A DNA stretch of 64,000 nucleotides from Haloechinothrix sp033042135 (lineage in GTDB: Bacteria > Actinomycetota > Actinomycetes > Mycobacteriales > Pseudonocardiaceae), in the NCBI RefSeq assembly GCF_033042135.1, contig NZ_WBXM01000008.1, positions 160,470-224,469 of the forward strand, given 5' to 3'. This document shows positions 7,945-16,260 of the stretch, piece by piece (the first letter of the stretch is position 1; each line of letters opens with the position of its first letter). The translations under genes and the position numbers were made by a program. A model generated the notes under the pieces. It searched no databases, was not told where the DNA came from, and saw only the letters and a program-made list of their open reading frames with translations.

Positions 7945-7960
7945 TGTCAGCGCCCTGACA
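7945..7960. promoter_or_regulatory. Crp-like palindrome S1 (TGTC-N8-GACA)
   Basis: TGTCAGCGCCCTGACA. It lies between the Crp operon (152 bp upstream of 7793) and tlpA-ccdA (121 bp upstream of 8081), so it could serve either direction. Confidence 0.7.
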
Positions 7961-8080
7961 ATCCCCTGCGAGATACCGTCGGGCACGGTTGAATGGAGGG
8001 CGCTGGGGGCGCAGGCGTGCGCCTCCGCGCCTCGCGGTGACTAGCATCGTGACAAGCATCCGGAAGACTGGAGGTTCAGC

Positions 8081-8644
8081 GTGCCTATTCGTACCCGTAC
8101 CGTTGGGCTACTCGCAGCCACCGCGCTCACCCTCGCCGCTTGCGGCTCCGCAGCCGACGACGCGGACGCGGATTCCACAGGCGACGACACCGCTGGCTCC
8201 ACCGCCGAAGGCGACGCGGAACAGGCGATGGAAGTTCCCGACGAGCTGACGTTCACCGCGGAGTCCCTCGACGGCACCGAGATACACGGGGAGGCCTACG
8301 CGGAAGGGCCCGCGGTGTTCTGGTTCTGGACACCGTGGTGCACCGTGTGCCAGTCCGAGGCTCCCTCTCTCGCCGAAGCGCACGCCGACCACGGCGGGGA
8401 GGTCGAGTTCGTCGGTGTCGCCGCCGACGACGAGCTGGCGGCCATGCAGGATTTCGTGTCCACCTATGAACTGGGTGGTTTCGAGCACATCAACGATGCC
8501 GAGCGGGACGTGTGGACCCGTTTCGGTGTCACCAGCCAGCCCGCTTACGCGTTCCTCGATGGCGACGGGGACGTCGACCTAGTTCGCGGCTCGGTGTCCG
8601 AGGACGAGCTCGGTGACCGCCTCGACGCGCTGACATCCTCCTAA
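8081..8644 (+). CDS. TlpA-like thioredoxin-fold lipoprotein
   Basis: A 187-aa exported lipoprotein (LTLAACGS, lipid-modified Cys21) with an acidic linker and then a TlpA/ResA-type thioredoxin domain (about 55-185). The active site is WTPWCTVCQSE, a WCxxC motif, and the cis-Pro loop is SQPAYAFLD. Such proteins reduce disulfides outside the membrane using electrons passed by CcdA/DsbD, which is the next gene. The GTG start has GGAGG upstream. Confidence 0.9.
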   Translation: MPIRTRTVGLLAATALTLAACGSAADDADADSTGDDTAGSTAEGDAEQAMEVPDELTFTAESLDGTEIHGEAYAEGPAVFWFWTPWCTVCQSEAPSLAEAHADHGGEVEFVGVAADDELAAMQDFVSTYELGGFEHINDAERDVWTRFGVTSQPAYAFLDGDGDVDLVRGSVSEDELGDRLDALTSS

Positions 8645-8662
8645 CACCGCGAACTGCCCGAT

Positions 8663-9532
8663 ATGGACCCTTCGATCCTCGCGTTCGCCCTCGCTGCGGG
8701 GCTGGTGGCGGCGTTCAATCCCTGCGGGTTCGCGATGCTGCCCGCCTACCTGGCGCTGGTGGTACTCGGCGACGGCGAGCACTATAGCCGGGCGAGGGCG
8801 GTGTCCCGGGCGCTGCTGGCGTCCGCGACGATGGCCGCCGGTTTCCTGCTGGTCTTCGGCGCGTTCGGGCTCGTCGTCTCGCCGCTCGCCAGCCAGGTTC
8901 AGCAGTACCTACCGGTGATCACCGTGGTGATCGGTGTGGCATTGGTGGCGCTTGGCGCGTGGCTGCTGTCGGGGCGCGAACTGTCACTGATGCTGCCGAA
9001 GCCCCAGGGTGGTGCGCCGACGAGCCAGCTGCACTCGATGTTCACCTACGGGCTCGCCTACGCGATCGCGTCGCTCTCGTGCACCATCGGCCCGTTCCTC
9101 GCGGTGACCAGCCAGACGTTCCGCGCCGGTTCCGTCGGCCAGGGTGTGCTGGCGTTCCTCGCCTACGGCGCGGGCATGGCGCTGGTGGTGGGCGTGCTCG
9201 CGATGGCCGTCGCGGTGGCTGGCTCCTCCGTGGTCGCGCGGGTTCGAGGCGTGCTCAGGCACATCAACCGGATCGCGGGATCGCTGCTGGTACTCGCCGG
9301 TGCGTACGTCACCTACTACGGCGTATACGAGATCCGGCTGTTCCATTTCGGCAGCGGCGCCGACGACCCCATCATCGGCGCCGCGACATCGCTACAGGAG
9401 GCGCTGGTTTCCGTTGTGGACGCCATCGGCGTGGTACCGCTGCTGGTGGCCCTGGCCGTGGCGGTGCTCGGGCTGGTGCTCGCCGGGCTGCGCAAGCGCC
9501 GCGCCTCAGCCGGCACCGGTCAGCGCACGTAA
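8663..9532 (+). CDS. CcdA/DsbD-family thiol-disulfide transporter
   Basis: A 289-aa polytopic membrane protein with the CcdA core. One Cys is in NPCGFAMLP (helix 1) and one in LSCTIGP (helix 4), the pair that moves electrons from cytoplasmic thioredoxin to the cell exterior. It starts 18 bp after the TlpA-like gene, forming a reductant-delivery pair. An extra C-terminal segment (VVPLLVALAVAVLGLVLAGL) adds a hydrophobic helix. The 3' end overlaps the converging membrane gene by 27 bp. Confidence 0.9.
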   Translation: MDPSILAFALAAGLVAAFNPCGFAMLPAYLALVVLGDGEHYSRARAVSRALLASATMAAGFLLVFGAFGLVVSPLASQVQQYLPVITVVIGVALVALGAWLLSGRELSLMLPKPQGGAPTSQLHSMFTYGLAYAIASLSCTIGPFLAVTSQTFRAGSVGQGVLAFLAYGAGMALVVGVLAMAVAVAGSSVVARVRGVLRHINRIAGSLLVLAGAYVTYYGVYEIRLFHFGSGADDPIIGAATSLQEALVSVVDAIGVVPLLVALAVAVLGLVLAGLRKRRASAGTGQRT

Positions 9533-10156
9533 CCGCCGCGTCGACCACACCAGCGTGCCGCCGACCAGCACCAGCGCCAGCGGGTAGAACACCGGCTGCA
9601 ACGGCACCAGGACCGGCATCAGGCTCGCCGCCACCCCGGTGCCCAGCACCAGCAGGAACGTCGGCACGCAGCACGCGAACCCGAGCAGGAAAGCGGGCGC
9701 GGCGGCCAGTACCCCGCTGTAGCCCGGCCTGCGGCAGGCCACCGCGTGACGGGCCGTGTAGGCGGCCACGGCGAGGGAACAGCCGACAAGCAACGCCAGG
9801 ACCGCGCCAAGCGCGATATTGACAGGGCTGACGAAAACGGCGAGGTGCGCGCCGGGATACAGCGCGAGCAGCGGCTCGAACAGGTAGGGCGCCCTCGCGT
9901 CGAACACACCCCTGTCGACGAACTGGACCGTGGGCGATCCGGCCCACCTGCCGGACAACGAAGCGGCGAGATCACCGATCGCGACGAGGTAGAGCAACAG
10001 CACCACCGAGCCCGCGATCAGGACCACCCCGCGGTAGGGTCGCCTGGCCAGCACCGTCCGCAGCGTCTGCGGTACACGCGCCACGGCGCGCACCAGCGCG
10101 TCGCCGACGTCGCCGACACCGGCGAGCCAGCGGGCCAGGGAGCCAGGGTCGCTCAC
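9506..10156 (-). CDS. Membrane protein with Cys-Cys pair, unknown family
   Basis: A 216-aa protein with about five membrane helices and one long extracytoplasmic loop (residues about 65-105). Near the C-terminus, GFACCVPTFLLVLGTG has vicinal cysteines followed by Pro at the start of a helix, as in MerT-type mercury transporters and the protein at 41194. The GTG start overlaps the stop of the DUF3179 gene (GTGA), so both are translated together. It may handle thiols or soft metals, which is inference from the CC motif and the redox neighbourhood. Confidence 0.7.
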   Translation of the reverse strand: MSDPGSLARWLAGVGDVGDALVRAVARVPQTLRTVLARRPYRGVVLIAGSVVLLLYLVAIGDLAASLSGRWAGSPTVQFVDRGVFDARAPYLFEPLLALYPGAHLAVFVSPVNIALGAVLALLVGCSLAVAAYTARHAVACRRPGYSGVLAAAPAFLLGFACCVPTFLLVLGTGVAASLMPVLVPLQPVFYPLALVLVGGTLVWSTRRLRALTGAG

Positions 10157-11172
10157 CGCATCACCTCGGTGTCCGGGTAGAAGGCGAACCAGGCGAACCA
10201 CATCGCGTCCATGAAATCCGCGGTTTCGAGGCCGTTGCCGAGCTCCCACACTCGCGCGGTCGCCAGCCCCTCGTCCCACTCCGCACGGATGGCCACGCCA
10301 CCGACGTCGGCCTCGACCGAGCGGTCCTGACGGACGAGCTCCTTGGGAATCGCCAGCTGCTCCCCTCCGGCGCGCACACCCAGCACGACCTCCTTGTCGC
10401 CGAACCGATCGTCGGTGTGCAGTACCGGGAAGAGGGTGCCCTCGTCGACGTAGTAGCCGCTCCGGTTCGGGTAGGAACCGTAGGGATCCCGGGTGTAGTC
10501 CCTAGCCGCGCCGGTGTCCAGAGACAGCACCGCGCTGTCCGGATGCGCCTCGCGCCAGGCTCGCCAGGTGGTCCATACCAGCGGCACGGTACGCAGGACC
10601 TCTCCCATCAACGGCCCGGTGATCGCGGTACCGAGCACCTGGGGCCATTCCGAGTCGGTCTCCCTGTCGTACATCAGCAGGTTCGAGTTGACCAGCTTGC
10701 CGGTGGTACCGAACGTCATGTCGTCGCGATCGCCGGTTCCGGTGAACCCGATGGTGGTGCCGGTCAGGGGGCAGTAGGTGACCACGAGGCGATCCCCGCC
10801 CACGCGGTCGTTGACGATCTCGTGCCACACCAGCACCGGCTGCGGGTAGGCGCGGACCTCGCCGCCGTACCGCAGGCCGAAGACCACGTCGTCGTCGTCC
10901 AGGTAGTCCACCTCGTCGACGGTGACGAACCGCGGATCGTCGATCGAGGGAATACCGTCCTTGCCCGGACCACCTGAAGTGGTCGCCTCCACGAGGTCAT
11001 CGAACTCACCGTTCGCCGATGCGCTCGCGCTTCCCGCCGTGTCCTGCCGCGCCCGCCACACCAGGCCGCCCGTGCCGCCCAGCACGGCGAGCCCGCCGAG
11101 CACACCGGCGCCCTTGAGTACCTGCCGCCTGCCGGGTGCCGAACGTGCTGACCCTTCCACGGCTCTCACCAC
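10153..11172 (-). CDS. DUF3179 domain protein, Tat-type export signal
   Basis: A 339-aa protein with a twin-Arg signal (GRRQVLKGAGVLGGLAVLGG) and a DUF3179 domain (PF11376) over most of its length. Hallmarks are YPQPVLVWHEIVND, VTYCPLTGTTIGF with a conserved Cys, and a GTTGKLVNSNLLMYDRET block. The family is extracytoplasmic and of unknown activity. It leads a two-gene operon with the Cys-Cys membrane protein and has a TGTC-N8-GACA palindrome 83 bp upstream. Confidence 0.9.
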   Translation of the reverse strand: MVRAVEGSARSAPGRRQVLKGAGVLGGLAVLGGTGGLVWRARQDTAGSASASANGEFDDLVEATTSGGPGKDGIPSIDDPRFVTVDEVDYLDDDDVVFGLRYGGEVRAYPQPVLVWHEIVNDRVGGDRLVVTYCPLTGTTIGFTGTGDRDDMTFGTTGKLVNSNLLMYDRETDSEWPQVLGTAITGPLMGEVLRTVPLVWTTWRAWREAHPDSAVLSLDTGAARDYTRDPYGSYPNRSGYYVDEGTLFPVLHTDDRFGDKEVVLGVRAGGEQLAIPKELVRQDRSVEADVGGVAIRAEWDEGLATARVWELGNGLETADFMDAMWFAWFAFYPDTEVMR

Positions 11173-11254
11173 CTCTGCGTCCCACTGTTCCCTCGCCTGC
11201 TCGGAGGGCGCGTGCCTCCAGCCAACCCGTACGGCGGGCGGGAAGTTCGCCGAC

Positions 11255-11270
11255 TGTCAGCTCGCGGACA
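11255..11270. promoter_or_regulatory. Crp-like palindrome S2
   Basis: TGTCAGCTCGCGGACA. The symmetry extends outward to CGACTGTC and GACAGTCG (11251-11274). It lies 83 bp upstream of the DUF3179 gene start. Confidence 0.7.
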
Positions 11271-11306
11271 GTCGGTCACCGGCGTGACGCGGTAGGCAGC
11301 GCCCGC

Positions 11307-12218
11307 TCAGCCCGCGGCCGTGTCGTGATGCGGGTGGGTGAAGCAGCGCATGAGGTCCGGGACCGCGTGCCGCTGTCCCGGAGCGAGCGAGTCCAGGAAC
11401 TCCCGACTCCGGGACCGGCTCTCGGCGATCAGCTCGGCTGCCCGGGAGAAGTCGCCCCCCGATACCGACAGCGGACACAGCGGCGGTAGTACGACGAGCG
11501 CGACGTTCTCGGGAACATGGGCGAGATCGCTGATCACCTGACGGTGGAGGAGCAGGGTGATGGCATGGGCGGCCATCGACGGCACGGTGCCCGGCGGCTG
11601 ATCGAGGTCGCAGGCATACCCCCCGGGCAGCACGTACACGGTGCGAGCGCCGAGGCCGATGGCGTGCGCTATCGGGGTGTTGTTGGTGACGCCGCCGTCG
11701 ATGTACTCGCGGCCCTCGTGACGCACCGGCGGAAACACGCCGGGTATGGCCGCGCTGGCCAGCAGCGCGGACTCAACCGGCCCGGCAGCCAGGCGCGCGC
11801 CCACACCGGTGAGCACATCGGTTGCCATCACCGACAGGGGCACGGGGGCTTCGTCGAGCGTGTCGAACCCCACCCAGCGGGAGACCAACCGGCGGAGCCC
11901 GCGCAGCGACGAGAAGTGATTGCGCCGCCCGAGCAACGCGAGCAGCCCGGTGGTCACCGGCACAGGGAACACGTCCTTGCGGCGCAGCCCGATCCAGATC
12001 TCGGCCAGCTCGTCCGCGGTCTGCGGGACCGGCGGGCGCGAGGCGATGTAGGCCCCGTTGAGGGTACCGGCGGAGGTGGCGATCAGCAGGTCGGGGGCGA
12101 TCTCCCGCTCGTAGAGCGCCTGTAGCATGCCCACCTGCACGGCCCCCATGCTGCCGCCGCCGGAGAGCACGAACGCCACCGGCCGCTCGTCGGGAACCTC
12201 GGGTTCGGAGTTTGCCAT
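11307..12218 (-). CDS. Patatin-like phospholipase (first of two paralogs)
   Basis: A 303-aa cytoplasmic patatin-fold serine hydrolase. The oxyanion block is VLSGGGSMGAVQ, the nucleophile elbow ATSAGTLNGA (Ser at about 50, with Ala where GxSxG usually has Gly) and the catalytic Asp is in YIDGGVTNNTP. The family hydrolyses acyl lipids. It resembles the protein at 36946-37845 along its length. It is last in a same-strand TetR-HAD-patatin run with 40-50 bp gaps and may be co-transcribed. Confidence 0.9.
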   Translation of the reverse strand: MANSEPEVPDERPVAFVLSGGGSMGAVQVGMLQALYEREIAPDLLIATSAGTLNGAYIASRPPVPQTADELAEIWIGLRRKDVFPVPVTTGLLALLGRRNHFSSLRGLRRLVSRWVGFDTLDEAPVPLSVMATDVLTGVGARLAAGPVESALLASAAIPGVFPPVRHEGREYIDGGVTNNTPIAHAIGLGARTVYVLPGGYACDLDQPPGTVPSMAAHAITLLLHRQVISDLAHVPENVALVVLPPLCPLSVSGGDFSRAAELIAESRSRSREFLDSLAPGQRHAVPDLMRCFTHPHHDTAAG

Positions 12219-12266
12219 GGACTACTCCTTGCGGAACGTTTCCGGGATTCCAGCCGTCCCTGCCGT

Positions 12267-12938
12267 TCAACCGGGCAGCGCGAGCAATCCCCGCGCCACC
12301 TCGACGAGGTCGTCCCCGGCGACGTCGGGGGCGGCGAAGATATCCGGGTAACGGCCCTCGTGCCTGCTCGCCCACCCGGTCGTCAAGCCCGCCCGGCGCG
12401 CCCCGTGGCAGTCGAACGCGTGCACCGCGACGAGCGCGGTCCCTGCTGCCCGGCGACCCAGATGGTGCAGCGCGTGCTCGTACACCCGAGCAGGCGGCTT
12501 CCAGCTCCCGGCCTCGGCGACGCTGATGACCGTTTCGATGGTGCGGTCGAGCCCGGTGCGCGCGAGGAAGTCTCGCGTGCCGTGCTCGGTGCCGTTGGTC
12601 AGGCAGGCCAGCTGTACCCCGGCGCCGGCCAGCTCACGGGCGGCGGGTTCCGCATCGGGCTGAGGGGGCAGCTCACCGAAACCGGCGAGCACGTGCTCGA
12701 CATCGGCGTCGCCGAGTTCCCCGCCGGACAGCGTGTGGAGCGCGGCGGCCGCCACGCGCGGGAACGGCACGTAATCCCCGGCCAGCGACAACGCCATCCC
12801 GTCACGCAGTACCCGGTCGAACCATCGCGCCAGGAGCTCGGGGGCGAGCCCGACGGCTGCGAACCGTTCCCGCAGTGGCTCGAGAGACATGAGCGTCTCG
12901 ACCACGTCGAAGAGCACCGTGTCCGGTCTGTTCGCCAT
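12267..12938 (-). CDS. HAD-superfamily hydrolase, haloacid dehalogenase type II-like
   Basis: A 223-aa protein with HAD motifs in order: FDVVETLMSL with nucleophile Asp11, a Thr/Ser motif in CLTNGTEHG, Lys in SWKPPARVYEHAL, and a weak last motif HAFDCHGARRAG. The DVVETL form, lacking the DxD of phosphatases, points to the type II dehalogenase subgroup, though the substrate cannot be read from sequence. It lies between the TetR and patatin genes on the same strand. Confidence 0.82.
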   Translation of the reverse strand: MANRPDTVLFDVVETLMSLEPLRERFAAVGLAPELLARWFDRVLRDGMALSLAGDYVPFPRVAAAALHTLSGGELGDADVEHVLAGFGELPPQPDAEPAARELAGAGVQLACLTNGTEHGTRDFLARTGLDRTIETVISVAEAGSWKPPARVYEHALHHLGRRAAGTALVAVHAFDCHGARRAGLTTGWASRHEGRYPDIFAAPDVAGDDLVEVARGLLALPG

Positions 12939-12976
12939 GCTCGGCTCCTTCGATCGTGTTCGCCGCCACTGCCTGG

Positions 12977-13600
12977 TTACTTGCCCTGAGGCCAGGTATC
13001 CACCACCGCATCCGGGGCACGCATCGCGCTCAGCGCGGCGGAGGCGGCATGGCGCAGCGCGCGTGCCTCGGCCCCGTCACGCGACCGCACGTTGATGCCG
13101 TGGGTCACCATCACCAGGTGCTCCACCATGGCCTCGATGTCGGCGTCAGCACGGAGCTGGCCGAGTTGGGCCGCGCGCCGCACCGCGGCGTGCAGCGCGC
13201 CGCGCAGCCGCTCGTGCTGGGCGGCCAGGATCGCCGCGACCTCCGGATCAGCGCCTTGCGCCGTGGCTTGGAGCGCGGTGACCAGGCAACCCCAGCGTGC
13301 CCGTGCTCCCCAGCACCGCGCCGTGATCAGCCGCCCGAAGAACGCCGCGATGCTCGGCAACCCGTCTCCCCCGCCGTCCAGCGGGGTGAATACCGGGGCC
13401 ACGTACCGGTCCAGGTACCGCTCCAATGCGGCGAGCCCGAGCTGGTGCTTGCTGCCGAAGGTGGCGTACAGGCTGGACCGGCTCAGCCCGGTCACGTCGA
13501 CGATGTCCTGGATGCCGGTCTCGGCCCATCCCTGCCGCCACAGCAACAGCACGACATCGTCGATCGCCTCGTCCGGATCGAAGTGCTTGGTCCCGGGCAC
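12977..13600 (-). CDS. TetR/AcrR-family transcription regulator
   Basis: A 207-aa protein. The N-terminal HTH (about 10-57) contains ETGIQDIVDVTGLSRSSLYA followed by TFGSKHQL, a classical TetR helix pair. The C-terminal ligand domain has ITARCWGARARWGCLVTAL, with two Cys. It precedes the HAD and patatin genes. A near-palindrome in its own upstream region (13659-13674) may be its operator. Confidence 0.9.
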   Translation of the reverse strand: MPGTKHFDPDEAIDDVVLLLWRQGWAETGIQDIVDVTGLSRSSLYATFGSKHQLGLAALERYLDRYVAPVFTPLDGGGDGLPSIAAFFGRLITARCWGARARWGCLVTALQATAQGADPEVAAILAAQHERLRGALHAAVRRAAQLGQLRADADIEAMVEHLVMVTHGINVRSRDGAEARALRHAASAALSAMRAPDAVVDTWPQGK

Positions 13601-13658
13601 CTACGTCCCCTTCAGTCCTCGTTGCCGGGAGCTTCCCCGCCTCACGCCGGCCACCTCC

Positions 13659-13674
13659 TGGAACGTGCGGTCCA
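13659..13674. promoter_or_regulatory. Possible TetR operator
   Basis: TGGAACG and CGGTCCA flank TG, a dyad with one mismatch, 59 bp upstream of the TetR start. It is unlike the perfect dyad at 4182. Confidence 0.35.
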
Positions 13675-13797
13675 ACCTATGGGGACGGCATCCCGCGAGG
13701 CAAGTCACGATCGGGCGAATCGCGCCGCCACGTAGCGTGCCGACGCCGGTGGCCGACCATGACCCGGCTCTGATGCCCTGTACGCACACTGCGGGTA

Positions 13798-13813
13798 TGT
13801 CAGCGTGATGACA
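13798..13813. promoter_or_regulatory. Crp-like palindrome S3
   Basis: TGTCAGCGTGATGACA, 74 bp upstream of the hydrolase-OsmC start. Confidence 0.7.
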
Positions 13814-13886
13814 GCATGGGATTCGGGGACCGGCGCGCGTGGTTGCGCCGGGAGTACACGGCGATCGCGATCCGGAGAGGACATCG

Positions 13887-15152
13887 ATGACCAGTAGTAC
13901 CAAGATCACCTTCAGCGGATCCAGCGGCGACACGCTTGCCGGGCGTCTCGACCTGCCAGATGGCAAACCGCTGGCTTACGCGCTGTTCGCACACTGCTTC
14001 ACCTGCAGCAAGGATGTCCTGGCCAGTTCCCGCATCGCCCGCTCACTGGCCGAGGCGGGGATCGCGGTGCTGCGCTTCGACTTCACCGGCCTCGGTCATT
14101 CCGAAGGCGAGTTCAGCAACACGAACTTCAGTTCCAACATCGACGACCTGATCCGGGCAGCGGGTCACCTGCGGGAACATTACGCCGCGCCGTCGATCCT
14201 CATCGGACATTCGCTCGGCGGTGCGGCCGTGCTAGCCGCGGCGCACCGGTTGCCCGAGGTCAAGGCGGTAGCTGTGCTCGGCGCGCCCGCCGACCCGGAA
14301 CACGTCACGCGGCTACTCGGCGACGCACGGACCGACATCGAGCAGGAAGGCGAGGCCGAGGTCAGCATCGCGGGCCGCAGGTTCCGCATCCGCTCCGAGT
14401 TCCTCCAGGACATCGGCACCCAACCCCAGGCCGAGCGCATCGCGAACCTGAACGCAGCATTGCTCGTGCTGCACTCGCCGACCGACGAGATCGTATCGGT
14501 CGACAACGCGCGGCTGATCTTCGATGCCGCTCGCCACCCCCGCTCGTTCGTCTCCCTCGACGGCGCCGACCACCTGCTCACCGATCCCGCCGACGCCGCG
14601 TACGCCGCCACGGTGATCGCCGCGTGGGCGGGCCGGTACGTCGACCTGGCCGCGGACGCGGACGGCGCCGGTACGGTGGACACGCCCTCGGCCGAGGCTC
14701 CGGAAGCCCCGGTCGAGGGTGTGGTGCGGGTGGCCGAGAGCGGTGCCGGGCCGTACGCGCAGCGGGTCACGGTGGGAACGCACGTGCTGGCCGCGGACGA
14801 GCCGCGGCCCACCGGGAACGACACCGGTCCCTCGCCGTATGACCTGCTGTTGGCCGGTCTCGGCGCGTGCACCGCCATGACGCTGCGCATGTATGCCGAC
14901 CGCAAGGAGTGGGCGTTGCAGCACGTCGCGGTGTCGCTGCGCCACTCGCGGATCTACGCGCGGGACTGCGAGAGCTGCGAGACCGAGCAAGGCAAGATCG
15001 ATCGCATCGAGCGGTCGATCGAAATCGACGGCGATCTCGACGAGGACCAGCGGCAGCGGCTGCTCGCCATCGCCGACAAGTGCCCGGTGCACCGCACGCT
15101 GCACTCGGAGACCGTCATCGACACCACAGAGGCAGGCATCGCGGCTGGCTGA
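13887..15152 (+). CDS. Bifunctional alpha/beta hydrolase-OsmC fusion
   Basis: A 421-aa two-domain protein. Residues about 5-255 form an alpha/beta hydrolase with nucleophile elbow GHSLGG, an Asp in SPTDEIVS and a His in GADHLL. Residues about 285-415 form an OsmC/Ohr-type domain with redox Cys in GACTAMTLRMY and DKCPVHRTLH. OsmC/Ohr proteins reduce organic hydroperoxides with thiol reductants. The fused hydrolase may release a substrate such as an acyl peroxide; this is inference. ATG at 13887 has GGAGAGG upstream. Confidence 0.9.
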   Translation: MTSSTKITFSGSSGDTLAGRLDLPDGKPLAYALFAHCFTCSKDVLASSRIARSLAEAGIAVLRFDFTGLGHSEGEFSNTNFSSNIDDLIRAAGHLREHYAAPSILIGHSLGGAAVLAAAHRLPEVKAVAVLGAPADPEHVTRLLGDARTDIEQEGEAEVSIAGRRFRIRSEFLQDIGTQPQAERIANLNAALLVLHSPTDEIVSVDNARLIFDAARHPRSFVSLDGADHLLTDPADAAYAATVIAAWAGRYVDLAADADGAGTVDTPSAEAPEAPVEGVVRVAESGAGPYAQRVTVGTHVLAADEPRPTGNDTGPSPYDLLLAGLGACTAMTLRMYADRKEWALQHVAVSLRHSRIYARDCESCETEQGKIDRIERSIEIDGDLDEDQRQRLLAIADKCPVHRTLHSETVIDTTEAGIAAG

Positions 15153-15183
15153 CGTCGCGATAGGCACCCGCCCGAGCCGACAG

Positions 15184-15199
15184 TGTCAGCCTGCTGACA
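15184..15199. promoter_or_regulatory. Crp-like palindrome S4
   Basis: TGTCAGCCTGCTGACA, 41 bp upstream of the peroxiredoxin-like gene and 31 bp after the stop of hydrolase-OsmC. Confidence 0.7.
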
Positions 15200-15240
15200 T
15201 CCGCGGCACCCGGCGGCCCGTTTCGTGGTGACGTGGTCGC

Positions 15241-15792
15241 ATGGTCACGTTACGAGAAGGCGACGTGCTGGATCGGCGCAAGTTGGTGGGAATCGACGGC
15301 GAGCTGGTGCACCTACCCGATCCGCAGCGCCGGGTGCACCTGCAGTTCCGGCGCTACGCGGGCTGCCCGATCTGCCACCTGCACCTGCGGTCCATCGCGA
15401 GCCGCCACGAGGAGATCCGCGCCGCGAACGTCTGTGAGGTGGTGGTGTTCCACTCGAGCGCCGAGACGATGCGCCGGTATCACGACGACATGCCCTACAC
15501 CGCGATCGCGGATCCCGAACGGCACCTCTACGCGGAGTTCGGGGTGACGACCTCGCCGCGGGCCTTCCTCGACCCCCGCGGGTGGGCATCGGCGATGCGT
15601 GGTGTCGTGCACCAGCGGAGCCTGCGCGGCGCCGTCGGCGACGGTGAGACGCATCTGGGATTGCCCGCCGACTTCCTCATCGATCCCGACGGCACCGTCC
15701 TCGCGGCCAAGTACGGCGCCTACGCCGATGATCAGTGGTCGGTGGACGAGCTGCTGGAGCTGGCCGGACTCGGCAAGCGGGAACGCGGGTGA
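15241..15792 (+). CDS. Peroxiredoxin-like (AhpC/TSA) family protein
   Basis: A 183-aa thioredoxin-fold protein with RRYAGCPICHLHLR near residue 40, the CPxC active site of the peroxiredoxin-like family. VVVFHSSAETMRRY and FLIDPDGTV mark the rest of the fold. Such proteins are thiol peroxidases or redox carriers. The gene converges on the ArsR gene with only 2 bp between stops. The ribosome binding site is poor, so the ATG is provisional. Confidence 0.85.
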   Translation: MVTLREGDVLDRRKLVGIDGELVHLPDPQRRVHLQFRRYAGCPICHLHLRSIASRHEEIRAANVCEVVVFHSSAETMRRYHDDMPYTAIADPERHLYAEFGVTTSPRAFLDPRGWASAMRGVVHQRSLRGAVGDGETHLGLPADFLIDPDGTVLAAKYGAYADDQWSVDELLELAGLGKRERG

Positions 15793-15794
15793 TG

Positions 15795-16175
15795 TCACTG
15801 CCGCACGTCCTCACCGTCGACACGCACGCAGGCGGCGAGTGCGGCGACGTTGTCCGCCGCCAACGCCTGTGCCGTACTCACCAGCTCGACGACGCGGTCA
15901 TCGACGACCGTGTAGTAGATACGACGCCCGTCGCGCCGCCGACGCACGTAGCCACAGTCGGCCAGGCACGCCAGGTGGCTGGATACGCGCCCCTGGGACA
16001 GGCCGATGTGATCGACGCACTCGCCGACGGTGCGCTCACCGTGGAGCAGGAACTCCAGCAGCCGCAGCCGCGCCGGATCCCCGAGGGCGCGGAAGAACTT
16101 CGCCACGACCTCGACACCCTCCGGCTTCTCCGGAAGCACGACGTGCGCTGGTTCCGGGTAGTCTGCTCCGCTCAT
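15795..16175 (-). CDS. merR: ArsR-family regulator of mercury resistance
   Basis: A 126-aa winged-helix protein with LFH-type core ALGDPARLRLLEFLLHGE and recognition helix LSQGRVSSHLACLADCGYV. Cys in GECVDHIG, ACLADCG and AACVRV are candidates for Hg(II) binding. In Streptomyces the mercury regulator is an ArsR-type protein rather than the Gram-negative MerR type, and this gene is divergent from merA-merB in the same way. ATG at 16175 is chosen over upstream in-frame codons because the operator lies just before it. Confidence 0.88.
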   Translation of the reverse strand: MSGADYPEPAHVVLPEKPEGVEVVAKFFRALGDPARLRLLEFLLHGERTVGECVDHIGLSQGRVSSHLACLADCGYVRRRRDGRRIYYTVVDDRVVELVSTAQALAADNVAALAACVRVDGEDVRQ

Positions 16176-16191
16176 AGCACACCAGCTTGAT

Positions 16192-16211
16192 ATATCCGCA
16201 TAAGCGAATAT
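16192..16211. promoter_or_regulatory. ArsR-type operator between merR and merA
   Basis: ATATCCGC-ATAA-GCGAATAT, a dyad with 7 of 8 paired positions and the AT-rich ends and CGC cores usual for ArsR/SmtB operators. It is 17 bp from merR and 50 bp from merA, so one bound repressor could control both directions. Confidence 0.72.
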
Positions 16212-16260
16212 TATAGAGGTGTCTATCACGAATTCCACAACGATCTCTGGTGGGGCTACC